Shown here one piece after another: positions 9,111-16,860 of a stretch of DNA of 64,000 nucleotides. Source of the stretch: SZAS-18 sp038322235. GTDB taxonomy: Bacteria; Verrucomicrobiota; Verrucomicrobiia; Chthoniobacterales; SZAS-18. Position 1 is the first letter of the stretch, and every line of letters begins with the position of its first letter. Both the position numbers and the translations under genes were made by a program. The notes beneath the pieces were generated by a model, which saw only the letters and a program-made list of their open reading frames with translations, was not told the DNA's origin and ran no database searches. The stretch spans positions 248,001 through 312,000 of the forward strand of contig JBBQFQ010000001.1 of the NCBI GenBank assembly GCA_038322235.1. The letters run 5' to 3'.

Positions 9111-9356
9111 CTATCCGCCGCTGGAGGGATTGTTGTCGACGACCGGTTCGACGACCGGCGCGGGCCGGAGTTCGGAGTGCGTCCGGACCGCAGTCGCCGG
9201 CGGAGAAACGCGGCGCGGCGCGGGTCGGCAACGATGGCTGAGGCGGGCACGGCCCGCGGACGAGGTGAGAACCTCGGCGGCTGGGAGCGTGGTGACGTGC
9301 AGGATGGCGGGCAGAACGAGGAGCGCTGCGCGGAGGAAGGAGAAAGACGTTTTCAT
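9111..9356 (-). CDS. Small secreted protein, unknown
   Basis: A possible 81-residue protein. It starts MKTSFSFLRAALLVLPAILH and has a signal-peptide-like N-terminus ending near LPAAEV. The mature part is short, rich in Arg and Pro, and ends VVDNNPSSGG. No family is recognised. Support comes from the signal peptide, its position on the coding strand between two glycosyltransferase genes, and the absence of any better gene here. No clear ribosome binding site is seen, so it may be spurious. Confidence 0.4.
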   Translation of the reverse strand: MKTSFSFLRAALLVLPAILHVTTLPAAEVLTSSAGRARLSHRCRPAPRRVSPPATAVRTHSELRPAPVVEPVVDNNPSSGG

Positions 9357-9615
9357 TTTTCGGATGGGACAAGGCGGCGTGTTAGCGCCGCGGCGGCGCC
9401 TTTTCCGCCACGGTGCGCGCGGCCGATCATCGGCTCGTGCATCCGTCCGTACGTCAGTCGGCGAAGGTTTATTCCAGCCCCGCTGCGGGAGAAACCGAGA
9501 ACGAGATCGCGACACGAAATCTTTCTCTGAGAGAGGGCGTCTTCGTGTCCCGCGGGGAATAAAATCGCCGCTCAGTCGGTCTCACTGCGCCCCCGGCGCG
9601 AAGCCCGACGGGACG

Positions 9616-11244
9616 TCAGAGTGACATCCCTTTGTAACCGGAGAGCGAGAAGATGGTGATCGTCCGGACCACGAGACCGCGGCGGACGATGTCATGACGC
9701 GAGAGACATTCCCATTCCTCGAAGCCTTCCTCAAGCGTCGGGGGTGGAGCGTTGAGCTTGGGGTCGTCAGTGATGAACAGCGCCGGGCGGCCGAAGAACG
9801 GGTTTTCCCCTTCAGCCTCGGCCTGCTCGTTCTTCGGAACACCGGCCAACAGGGTTTTCTGCGCTGGATCGGGAATGGTGAATTCATCATACCGGCCCCA
9901 GAACGAGAATTGGTTCTGGATGGCCTGCGACTCCGGGAGATAGCAGGCGGGGTGACCGGGCGCTTCAATGCGTTTCTCTCGGAGGTAAAAGTTCAACTCG
10001 GCCGCGAGCTGATACTTGTCCGCGATCAAAAACACCTTCCGGCCGGTTTTCTTTTCGACCTGCGCGCGGACCGACTGCACCAGGTCCGCAGTGGCCCGCC
10101 AACCGCGCAGGCGCGCCCCGGGATCTCCGCTCAACTTTATGCCCGGCTCCTTCCGATAGGGCAGCGCGTAGCCAGCGCGGCGGATCAGATCGGTGTCCAG
10201 GACCACGACGCTAGCGACCAGCCCGAGAACGAGCGCCGCGATGGCGAACCGCGCGGCGGTCCGCGAACCGACCGACCGCTCGTGCCACCAAGCGGCCGCG
10301 AACACAATGAGGGAGGGAAAGGCGGGCGCGGTCCAGTTTGGCTCGCCCGGCTTCCGCAGGGCGAGGAGGGTATAGAGCAACAGGATGGGAAGCGAGTGGG
10401 CGAGGAGGTAACGAACCTTTTCCTGCCGGTCGGTCCGCCCGCGCGCGGCGTCTCCGAAGCCGCGGAAGAATGCCAACATCAGCCCCAGCCAGATCAACGG
10501 GGAATAGACCAGAGCCTGCTGGCCCAGAAACTCGAAGATCGAACTCCAGCGCACGCCGTTGTTCGAGTCGAATCCCCCGCGCTCGATGAGATGCGTGACC
10601 GTGATCCAGGCGTGATCCGCGTTCCAGACGAGCGGAGGAATCGCGCCAACGAGTACGACCAGCGACATCGTCCAGAACCCCGGCCCCCGAAGCTCCCGCC
10701 GCCATTTCGGCACCCAGGCAAGCGCAAGGACGATGGAGACGAGTTGGAGCGCGTTGGTGAATTTCGCGAGGAAACCGAGTCCGATCCAGAGTCCCGCAAG
10801 CGGCCACCAGAGGGTGAAGCGCGGACTCGACTCGAGTGCGCGCCAGACTGCCAGGAGCGCGGCGACCCAGAAAAAGATCGAGAGCGGATCGATTGTCATC
10901 AGCACGCCGCCCACGTTGAAGATCGGGACGAGCGTCACGATGACCGCCGTCCACAAGCCCGCAGCATCTCCGAAGAGCCGGCGGGCGAAGCCGGACAGCA
11001 TCCACGCCGTGAGGAACCCGAGGACCGGCGAAAGCCAGCGGATGCCGAACTCGCTCAGCCCGGCGACGGCGGTCGCGGCGCGGATGGCGAGCGCGATGCC
11101 GGGCCCCTTGGAGTAGTAGCCCCAGTCGAGCCGCTCGCTCCACATCTGGTAATACGCTTCATCGGGCGAGAGTTCGTAGTTCCCCACGAGCGCGAGGCGC
11201 AGGGCGCAGACGCAGAGCAGCAGGAACAGGACGGCGAGACGCAT
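9616..11244 (-). CDS. ArnT/PMT-like membrane glycosyltransferase (GT39/GT83)
   Basis: 542 residues with about ten hydrophobic helices. The N-terminus has the first helix followed by YELSPDEAYYQMWSERLDWG and YYSKGPG, matching the acidic D-E motif in the first periplasmic loop and the Y-x-KPPG-like motif of ArnT/PMT enzymes. These transfer a sugar from a polyprenyl-phosphate donor to lipid A, protein or another acceptor in the periplasm. The upstream-extended frame is rejected because the ATG at 11244 begins the first membrane helix. The acceptor is unknown. The 258 bp after the stop hold no convincing gene. Confidence 0.82.
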   Translation of the reverse strand: MRLAVLFLLLCVCALRLALVGNYELSPDEAYYQMWSERLDWGYYSKGPGIALAIRAATAVAGLSEFGIRWLSPVLGFLTAWMLSGFARRLFGDAAGLWTAVIVTLVPIFNVGGVLMTIDPLSIFFWVAALLAVWRALESSPRFTLWWPLAGLWIGLGFLAKFTNALQLVSIVLALAWVPKWRRELRGPGFWTMSLVVLVGAIPPLVWNADHAWITVTHLIERGGFDSNNGVRWSSIFEFLGQQALVYSPLIWLGLMLAFFRGFGDAARGRTDRQEKVRYLLAHSLPILLLYTLLALRKPGEPNWTAPAFPSLIVFAAAWWHERSVGSRTAARFAIAALVLGLVASVVVLDTDLIRRAGYALPYRKEPGIKLSGDPGARLRGWRATADLVQSVRAQVEKKTGRKVFLIADKYQLAAELNFYLREKRIEAPGHPACYLPESQAIQNQFSFWGRYDEFTIPDPAQKTLLAGVPKNEQAEAEGENPFFGRPALFITDDPKLNAPPPTLEEGFEEWECLSRHDIVRRGLVVRTITIFSLSGYKGMSL

Positions 11245-11290
11245 GCGGCGGAAAACTCGGAGCTCGAAGGAACGGCTGAATCCCCGAAAC

Positions 11291-11953
11291 TCAAGCCGTC
11301 GCTGGACCGAAGAGCGCGGGGTGTCGAGCGAGCAGCCGCGGGGCGAACCGCGCGCCGAGTCCCTGCCAGAGCGCAAGGAAGGCCGCCAGCAGCAGCAACG
11401 CGGCCGACGTGGCGAAGAACGCGGTCACGACGACATCGCTGGGATGATGGGCGCCCGTATACACGCGAGAATATGCGGTGAGGGTGGCGGGGAGAAACGC
11501 CAGCCAGCCGCGGCGCCGGAAAAACGCGGCCGTGACCGTCGCGGCCCCGAAGAGATTCACGACATGGCCGGAGGGAAACGAACGCCCGTTTCCCCGGGCG
11601 ACGGGCAGCGGCTCCGCATTGATCTTCTCGAAGAGCGGCTTCCCCAGGGCGAGAAAGCGCGGACTCGTCTGTTGATCGAGATCGATCCAGCGCACGTTCG
11701 AAAGGTGCTGGTTCGGACGCGGACGATCGAAGGATTTCTTCCCGATCTGCACCGCGAAATTCAGCAGTCCCAGAACGAGCCCCAGCACGATCAGAAAGGC
11801 GCGACCGCGAAACCCGCCGCGCCACGCGATAAGCGCGCCCGCGATCCAGAGGAACGGGATCCAAAAGTCGTAGCTGGAGAAGACCGCCATGACATAGTCG
11901 AGCACGGGATGGGTCCACTCCCGGTTAATGAGAATTTGGAGGCGTTCGTCCAT
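11291..11953 (-). CDS. PAP2-family membrane phosphatase
   Basis: 220 residues with several membrane helices. The complete three-part PAP2 phosphatase motif is present: Lys72 with Arg79-Pro80 (KKSFDRPRP), PSGH at 127-130, and SR at 162-163 with His169 and Asp173 (SRVYTGAHHPSD). Likely substrates are lipid phosphates such as undecaprenyl pyrophosphate or phosphatidic acid derivatives. The ATG at 11953 gives the proper N-terminus; an ATG at 11983 is also in frame and shares the palindromic CATG with the start of the divergent LolA-like gene. The ArnT-like gene starts 46 bp downstream on the same strand. Confidence 0.85.
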   Translation of the reverse strand: MDERLQILINREWTHPVLDYVMAVFSSYDFWIPFLWIAGALIAWRGGFRGRAFLIVLGLVLGLLNFAVQIGKKSFDRPRPNQHLSNVRWIDLDQQTSPRFLALGKPLFEKINAEPLPVARGNGRSFPSGHVVNLFGAATVTAAFFRRRGWLAFLPATLTAYSRVYTGAHHPSDVVVTAFFATSAALLLLAAFLALWQGLGARFAPRLLARHPALFGPATA

Positions 11954-11981
11954 CGGAGAAGACGGTGATACGCTTGCTCCC

Positions 11982-12683
11982 ATGATCTGGAAAGTCCTGA
12001 CGCTCGCCTTCGTGCTGACTTCGGCGGTCCCGGCCGAAACGCCGAACGCCGGGGATTTGCTCCGCGCGGTGCGTCGGGCCCAGTCCGGCCAGCGCGCAAA
12101 CTTGAAGGGAACGCTCCTCACCAAGCCGGCCGATGCGATGGTCCGACCGGTCGAGGCCTCGTTTCGCTTCGTCTCGGAGGGTCCGGTCGTGCGCTATCAG
12201 TTCAGCGATCCGGAGCCGGTCACGCTTCGCATCGCGCTCGGGGAAAACGATTCCGAGCTGATGCAAAGCGGCAGCAGCAGCGGCGGTAAATTCACGCCCG
12301 CGCAGTTTGGCCGCCGGGTAATGGGGACGGACTTGACCTACGAAGATCTCGCCCTGAAATTCATCTACTGGAAGAACGCCATAATCGAGGGCGAGGACCG
12401 GATGAAGACCCGGTCCGTGTGGCGGATTCGACTTGCAGCGCCGGGCGGTGGCGGAAGCAACTATGGCAGCGTGATCGTGTGGGTGGACAAGGACAGCGGC
12501 GCGCTCATGAAGGCGGAGGGTCGCAACCCCGCGGGTCATCTCATCAAGCGTTTCGAAGTGGTCTCGGCCCAAGTGATCAAGGGAACCTGGTTCCTGCGCG
12601 CGATGCGCGTGGAGACGGTCGACGCCTTGAGCGGCAAGGTCTCATCCCGCACGACGATGGAAATCGAGCCGCCGGAGGAGTGA
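11982..12683 (+). CDS. LolA-like outer-membrane lipoprotein-sorting protein
   Basis: 233 residues with an N-terminal signal peptide (MIWKVLTLAFVLTSAVPAE). The body resembles the COG2834 lipoprotein-sorting domain: VVRYQFSDPEPVTLRIAL, then MGTDLTYEDLALKFIYW and VIVWVDKDSGALMKAEGRN, as in periplasmic LolA-like proteins often found beside RND exporters. Here it is alone and divergent from a PAP2 gene. Its role could be carrying lipids or lipoproteins across the periplasm. It is distinct from the second LolA-like gene near 54.5 kb. Confidence 0.7.
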   Translation: MIWKVLTLAFVLTSAVPAETPNAGDLLRAVRRAQSGQRANLKGTLLTKPADAMVRPVEASFRFVSEGPVVRYQFSDPEPVTLRIALGENDSELMQSGSSSGGKFTPAQFGRRVMGTDLTYEDLALKFIYWKNAIIEGEDRMKTRSVWRIRLAAPGGGGSNYGSVIVWVDKDSGALMKAEGRNPAGHLIKRFEVVSAQVIKGTWFLRAMRVETVDALSGKVSSRTTMEIEPPEE

Positions 12684-12697
12684 CCGCGGCCGGAGTC

Positions 12698-13483
12698 TTA
12701 CGGGATGATCAGCATCATGCCCGCCCGCAGCTTGGTCGCATCGCCGTCCAGCGCGTTCATGTTCGCATCGAGCAGATCGTTCGCCCGGTTTGATGTCTGG
12801 TAAAATTTCCGGGAGATCCCCGCGAGCGTATCGCCCGGTTGAACCTTGTATGAGCGCGTGGCGGCCTGCGCCTGGCGCTCGGCCTCCTTGACGGCCGCCG
12901 TGGCGGCCCGCTGGTCGGCGGAGCCGGGAGCGGGCTTTACGCCTGCGCCCCCGAGCAGGTCCTCGGCACTCGCGGACGGGGGCGGCGTCGGCTTCCCCTT
13001 TCCGGCCGGCAGACCGGCCGCGGACTTCGCCACCGCGAGCTGCTGTTTGAGCTGGAGATTCTCGCTGCGGATGCGCGTCGCTTCCTGACGTCCGAGGAGC
13101 GTGCCGCCGGAAAGTCCCGTGGCAAGACTCTGCTCGGCGCGCGCGATGTTCGCCCGGGCTTGGCGGGAGAACGTGCCCTGAGGGTCGATCTCGAGGTAGC
13201 GGCGAAAGTGATGAATCGCGCCGAGCGGATCCTGGAGATGGTCGTGGTAGATCAGACCGAGACGGAAATGCGCCTCGGCCGTGCGCGGGGTTCCATCGAT
13301 GGCGCTTTCGAACGCGGAGACGGCGCCGCGGAAGTCCCGCGCAGCCAGACATTCGCTGCCGAGCTGCAGCTGCTTTTTCTGCACGTCTCCGCGGGTGAGG
13401 CGCTCCAGCTTCTCGCAACCGGTCAGCGCGAGCAGCGCTCCGGCGAGAACGAGAATGGCTTTTTTTTGAACGAAACCGGGCAT
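12698..13483 (-). CDS. TPR and LysM lipoprotein
   Basis: 261 residues. A lipoprotein signal ends LLALTGC. Two to three TPR-like helices follow (CLAARDFRGAVSAFESAIDG; AHFRLGLIYHDHLQDPLGAI), then a coiled-coil or linker segment with Gln-rich sequence. A C-terminal LysM domain follows (YKVQPGDTLAGISRKFY, ending in IIP). LysM binds N-acetylglucosamine in peptidoglycan. The protein is probably anchored in the envelope and acts in cell-wall organisation. The start overlaps the upstream region of the divergent secreted-protein gene by only about 20 bp. Confidence 0.82.
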   Translation of the reverse strand: MPGFVQKKAILVLAGALLALTGCEKLERLTRGDVQKKQLQLGSECLAARDFRGAVSAFESAIDGTPRTAEAHFRLGLIYHDHLQDPLGAIHHFRRYLEIDPQGTFSRQARANIARAEQSLATGLSGGTLLGRQEATRIRSENLQLKQQLAVAKSAAGLPAGKGKPTPPPSASAEDLLGGAGVKPAPGSADQRAATAAVKEAERQAQAATRSYKVQPGDTLAGISRKFYQTSNRANDLLDANMNALDGDATKLRAGMMLIIP

Positions 13484-13503
13484 TGAGACGTACTAAGGAT
13501 GCG

Positions 13504-14235
13504 ATGATTTTTGCTCCGCAGCGTCCAGCATCTGGTTCCCCTGCGGCTTTTGTCAAACGCGTCGCCCTCGCCTTCCTCGTCACCACGACCGCCCTGCCCC
13601 CCGCTTCGGCGCAGGCCCAGTTCGGCAGCGAGTTCTCTTTCCCGACCGCGGATCGCGCCGATGAGCCGACGCTCGGCGACGCTCGCACGCCGCCGGACGT
13701 CAATGACGCGAAGGCCCGGGCGTTCCGGATGTCGATGCTTCTGCGTCCGGAGCCCTCTTCGTGGCTGACGCCATACACGCGGGCGCGCCGGCTGACCCTG
13801 CGGGAGTTTACCGAAGGCGAAGCGCCCCAAGCCATGCCGGTCCGGCTCATCTGGGACGAAACCGAATCCCAGGATTGGCGGGGATTGCGCAGGGTACTGC
13901 TCCGTTTTCTGTCCGGCGCCCGAAACTACCGCTTCGAACGCGGTGGCATTTGGGCTCAATCCGAACGCGGATTTGATCCCGCTCATCCCCCCGGCGTCGT
14001 GGCCGACGCCTCCCTCGCCGCTCGCGTGCGGGCTCGGCTCGTGGGGGAACCCGAACTCCGTGGGTTCGGTACCGTCGTCGAATGCCGCGAAGGTCGCGTG
14101 CAGATCCACGCCCGGCTCCCGGATTGCCAACGCACCGGGCGCGCCCTCACGCTTGCCCTTTCCGTCGATGGCGTCCGCGAAGTGCGGATCGACACGCCAG
14201 TGGACCTCGCCCGCGAGATCGCCGCGGGGCGTTGA
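13504..14235 (+). CDS. Secreted protein of unknown function
   Basis: 243 residues. After a short N-terminal region comes a hydrophobic signal-like segment (VALAFLVTTTALPPASAQAQ). The mature part has no motif I recognise; it contains VRLIWDETESQDWRGLRRVL and ends with a well-ordered, beta-rich stretch (LTLALSVDGVREVRI). The ATG at 13504 is preferred to a TTG at 13483. It is divergent from the TPR-LysM lipoprotein gene with about 20 bp between starts, so the two may share a control region. Confidence 0.7.
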   Translation: MIFAPQRPASGSPAAFVKRVALAFLVTTTALPPASAQAQFGSEFSFPTADRADEPTLGDARTPPDVNDAKARAFRMSMLLRPEPSSWLTPYTRARRLTLREFTEGEAPQAMPVRLIWDETESQDWRGLRRVLLRFLSGARNYRFERGGIWAQSERGFDPAHPPGVVADASLAARVRARLVGEPELRGFGTVVECREGRVQIHARLPDCQRTGRALTLALSVDGVREVRIDTPVDLAREIAAGR

Positions 14236-14322
14236 TTCCCGGAGTCAGAAACGAAGAAGGCGGAACCTCCTTCAGCGCGCAGGGATGTGATGCAACAAAG
14301 GCGCCCCGCCCTTCGGAACCCC

Positions 14323-14365
14323 AAAAAAAATGCCGGACCAGAACCCCGAAGGGTTCTGATCCGGC
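14323..14365 (-). terminator. Rho-independent terminator of the small lipoprotein gene
   Basis: On the minus strand a 14-bp stem (arms 14352-14365 and 14332-14345, loop CTTCGG) is followed at once by an A and eight Us. Its single mismatch at DNA level becomes a G-U wobble only in minus-strand RNA, which fixes the direction. It lies 64 bp after the stop of the 40-residue lipoprotein gene. Confidence 0.88.
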
Positions 14366-14428
14366 GAAATCCGTTCTGCTGGCTGCCGCGAAGGTGAGGC
14401 CGGGCTGCGCAGGCAGGGAAGGGTCGAA

Positions 14429-14551
14429 TTACTTCGACATGGTCTTGACCGTGGTGGTCATGGTCGGAGCCGGCGCCTTCTGGGCGCAGGCATTCAGGCC
14501 GAGGGCCGCGGCGGCCACGGCAACGAGAGCGATAACTTTGATGGTTTTCAT
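14429..14551 (-). CDS. Small 40-residue lipoprotein ending in lysine
   Basis: The protein begins MKTIKVIALVAVAAAALGLN and continues with ACAQKAPAP; the lipobox-like LNAC gives lipidated Cys22. The mature chain is only 19 residues, rich in Thr, Ala, Pro and Lys, and ends TMSK, with lysine as the last residue. Support is strong for so short a gene: an almost perfect Shine-Dalgarno and a strong terminator bracket it. The neighbour upstream on the same strand is an L,D-transpeptidase, the enzyme class that attaches the C-terminal lysine of Braun lipoprotein to peptidoglycan. A similar role is inference. An entericidin-like small lipoprotein is the alternative. Confidence 0.82.
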   Translation of the reverse strand: MKTIKVIALVAVAAAALGLNACAQKAPAPTMTTTVKTMSK

Positions 14552-14560
14552 ATTGTGTCT

Positions 14561-14572
14561 TTCACCTCCTTA
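14561..14572 (-). promoter_or_regulatory. Near-perfect Shine-Dalgarno site
   Basis: The minus strand reads TAAGGAGGTGAA, complementary to about ten bases of the 16S rRNA 3' end. It lies 9 nt before the ATG of the small lipoprotein. Most genes in this window lack such a site, so this predicts high translation. Confidence 0.85.
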
Positions 14573-14652
14573 GCGGAATGCTTCGAAGAACGCTGGATTT
14601 CGTTGAATCGCCCCCGTTTTGCAAGGGGATTCGCCTCACACCCCGGCCGGTC

Positions 14653-15150
14653 TCAAGCGATGGAGACCTGCGTCCCGCGCGGGACAAGCGGGAAGAGATC
14701 GATGATGTCGGCGTTCGCCATCCGGACGCAGCCGTGGCTGACGGGACGCCCCAGATCGCACTCGTGATTGGTGCCGTGGATGTAAATATATCGCTCACGC
14801 GTGTTCGCGTTCGCGTCGTCGACGCCATCAAGCCACAGAATGCGCGAGGTGATGAGATCACCTTCTGCGCCCGGTGTCGCCCGCTTACGGACGGATTTTC
14901 GTCCCCGAAATATCGTCCAGGCCCCGGCATTGCGGCCAAATTTCGCGCAAACGCGAAATCGGCCGAGCGGCGTCTGCATGCTCCCCTTGGCTGATCCTGT
15001 CCCGGCGGCCGCGGTCGACACCCGAAACTCCCGGACGGTGGCGCCGGACGGATCGCGCAGCTGAAGCGTCTGGGCGGCGATCGAAACGTGCAGACTGACC
15101 GCCGTCGCCAGCGGGTGTCCTGCCACGGGAGTCGTCCGGGCGGCTCTCAC
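14653..15150 (-). CDS. L,D-transpeptidase (YkuD domain)
   Basis: 165 residues, one YkuD catalytic domain. Active-site residues are all present: His125 in IHGTNH, then His139 and Cys141 in PVSHGCVRM. The PLGRF motif is near residue 61. These enzymes form 3-3 cross-links in peptidoglycan or attach lipoproteins to it. The GTG start overlaps the stop of the upstream RodZ-like gene (GTGA), suggesting translational coupling. No clear signal peptide is seen; export or membrane association is uncertain. About 100 bp downstream is the small Lys-ended lipoprotein gene, a possible substrate. Confidence 0.85.
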   Translation of the reverse strand: MRAARTTPVAGHPLATAVSLHVSIAAQTLQLRDPSGATVREFRVSTAAAGTGSAKGSMQTPLGRFRVCAKFGRNAGAWTIFRGRKSVRKRATPGAEGDLITSRILWLDGVDDANANTRERYIYIHGTNHECDLGRPVSHGCVRMANADIIDLFPLVPRGTQVSIA

Positions 15151-15830
15151 TCGAACGGATCTGGACGCGGCTGAAGCGGCGGCCGCACGATCGCATTGCG
15201 AAGGCCTTGTTCCCCGCGACGCGGGTAAATCCGGGGTGGAACAATCGGAGCCGGCTTCACGACCGGCGTCGCGGCCGCTGGTGCTGCCACCACCGGCGCG
15301 GCCGCTGCGTCAGGAGTCCCGGCGCTGCCGAGCGCCGTGGCCGGAGAAGTGTCATCCGCGGGAGCGAGGCCATTCTGGCGGGCGTGCAGCCGGTCGAGAT
15401 CGCCGAGCCGGGAATAGTTCACGTAAACCACGTATCCGAAGCCGGCGAGGAGGAGAAAAATTGCCGCGGTCGCGAGCGCGGCGAAGCGCTGGCCTGCCCC
15501 GTTTGCCCGCGAGAGTTCGCGCGCTTTCCGCGCATCCTTTGGCCCGTCCGCCACCGGCGTGTGGCTGAGGTATTGATAGTCATCGAGCCCGATCGCGCCG
15601 GAGACGTCGAACTCATGGAGATGCGGGCGCACATCCACACCCAGAAACTCGCCGTAGATGACGACAAATCCCCGCGCGTAGGTCGCGCTCGGGCAGTTTG
15701 CGTAGACATCGTGCTCGATCTCCGCGAGCCGGATCGCACGGATGCGAGTGGCACGCGCCGCATCGTCGAGGGAAACGCCCTTTTGGTCGCGCGCGTGACG
15801 CAGCTTTTGGCCGAGCGTGAGAGTCGTCAT
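15147..15830 (-). CDS. RodZ-like HTH membrane protein
   Basis: 227 residues. An N-terminal Xre-type helix-turn-helix (about 5-70: LGQKLRHARDQKGVSLDDAA, TRIRAIRLAEIE) is followed by a linker and a single membrane helix (about 116-138, FAALATAAIFLLLAGFGYVV). A Pro/Ala-rich extracytoplasmic part ends the protein. This is the layout of RodZ, which links MreB to the envelope. The usual C-terminal beta domain is absent or reduced. Overlap with the L,D-transpeptidase start supports a cell-wall role. The ATG at 15830 gives the normal HTH N-terminus. Confidence 0.75.
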   Translation of the reverse strand: MTTLTLGQKLRHARDQKGVSLDDAARATRIRAIRLAEIEHDVYANCPSATYARGFVVIYGEFLGVDVRPHLHEFDVSGAIGLDDYQYLSHTPVADGPKDARKARELSRANGAGQRFAALATAAIFLLLAGFGYVVYVNYSRLGDLDRLHARQNGLAPADDTSPATALGSAGTPDAAAAPVVAAPAAATPVVKPAPIVPPRIYPRRGEQGLRNAIVRPPLQPRPDPFE

Positions 15831-15952
15831 GGTGGGGAAGGTCAATCTAGAGCCTTGAAACAGTGTAAATAGCAAGTGAATTTCTGGAATCTTAAGCAAT
15901 TACCGTGCACATTCCCGGCACGTCCGGATCCGTCGGGAGCCAATTTCAACGT

Positions 15953-16303
15953 ATGTATCTCGTGTTCTCCACCTTCCCCACGGAAGAAAAAGCCACGGAG
16001 ATTTCGCGTCAGCTGGTGGCGGAGCGATTGATCGCGTGCGCGAGTATTCTGCCGGGAGTTCGCAGCGTGTACCGCTGGGAGGGCGCGGTCCACAACGAAA
16101 GTGAAGTGCTCGCCATCCTCAAATGTCCATCGCGCGGTTTTCCCGCGCTGCAAAAGCGCCTGCGAGAACTGCACCCCTACGATCTGCCGGAAATCGTCGC
16201 GGTGAAGCCTGGGGCGGCCTTGCCCGACTACGTCGCCTGGGTGCGGGAAAGCTGTCCGACCAAGTCGTCCGCCCGCGGATCCCGCGGCGCCACACAGGCG
16301 TAG
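15953..16303 (+). CDS. cutA: CutA divalent-cation tolerance protein
   Basis: 116 residues. The CutA fold is evident: MYLVFSTFPTEEKATEISRQ, then LIACASILPGVRSVYRWEG, and PYDLPEIVAVKP near residue 80. CutA is a trimeric cytoplasmic protein linked to copper and other divalent-metal tolerance; its biochemical role is still unsettled. The ATG at 15953 is preferred because it begins the first strand; an upstream in-frame start at 15905 adds a tail with no family support. Its 3' end overlaps the convergent GNAT gene by 76 bp. Confidence 0.88.
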   Translation: MYLVFSTFPTEEKATEISRQLVAERLIACASILPGVRSVYRWEGAVHNESEVLAILKCPSRGFPALQKRLRELHPYDLPEIVAVKPGAALPDYVAWVRESCPTKSSARGSRGATQA

Positions 16304-16851
16304 ACGCAGGCATCACAGAGCACTCCGAAGTGATCGCGCCGGTCGTGGCGGAGGATGCCCTCGAGCTTGTAGCCAAGCCGCTCCGCGACCGCGCGGCTCG
16401 CCGCGTTGCGGGCATCCATCCGAATATCCACCCGCGCCGCGCCGAGGGTTTCGAAGGCGAAGTGCGTCAGCGCCGCGCAGGCCTCCGTGATGTAGCCGCG
16501 GCCGGTGTATTTCGAGCCGCACCAGTAGCCAATTTCGAAGCGCGGCACGCTCCAGTCAATGCGATGCAGTCCGGACGCACCGACGATCCGGCCGCTGCGT
16601 CGGGAGATCAGCAGCATCGTGAGATCCAAGCCGCGCCGGTACTCGTCCACTGCGCGGCGCAATCGCGCCCGCGTGGCGGCCAGCGGAGGCACCTCGTTCG
16701 CCCAAATCATCCAAGGCCGCAGCTCCGGGAGCGAAGCCCGGACGAGGGCATTGAGCTCGGCCGCATCGGCCACGAGCGGAGCGCGAATGATCAGGCGCTC
16801 GGTCTCGAGGCGCGTGGCAATCCGGGGTGGCGGCAGGACGACTGCGGTCAT
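16228..16851 (-). CDS. GNAT N-acetyltransferase (RimJ/RimL-like)
   Basis: 207 residues. The N-terminal TERLIIRAPLVADAAELNAL and the middle GYWCGSKYTGRGYITEACAA (acetyl-CoA-binding motif A, Q/R-x-x-G-x-G/A-like) are typical of the RimJ/RimL acetyltransferases. Then comes RNAASRAVAERLGYKLEG, another family signature. The likely reaction is acetylation of a protein N-terminus or small molecule; the substrate cannot be assigned. It overlaps the 3' end of cutA on the opposite strand and lies 9 bp downstream of the BatA-like gene. Confidence 0.85.
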   Translation of the reverse strand: MTAVVLPPPRIATRLETERLIIRAPLVADAAELNALVRASLPELRPWMIWANEVPPLAATRARLRRAVDEYRRGLDLTMLLISRRSGRIVGASGLHRIDWSVPRFEIGYWCGSKYTGRGYITEACAALTHFAFETLGAARVDIRMDARNAASRAVAERLGYKLEGILRHDRRDHFGVLCDACVYACVAPRDPRADDLVGQLSRTQAT

Positions 16852-16860
16852 GCGTCCAGC

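Noticed and set aside
8953..9372. An alternative minus-strand protein covering the gap before the GT2 gene
   Set aside because: It is Arg/Pro-rich with no signal peptide and overlaps the GT2 start; the 81-residue frame is a better candidate.
9511..9549. Terminator after the ArnT-like gene (GACACGAA/TTCGTGTC)
   Set aside because: The arms are only 8 bp, separated by 23 nt, and no U-run follows in either direction.
9694..11481. A 595-residue open frame antisense to the ArnT-like gene
   Set aside because: It is rich in Arg, Gly, Glu and Pro without a domain and lies opposite a clear membrane protein gene; a GC-rich shadow frame.
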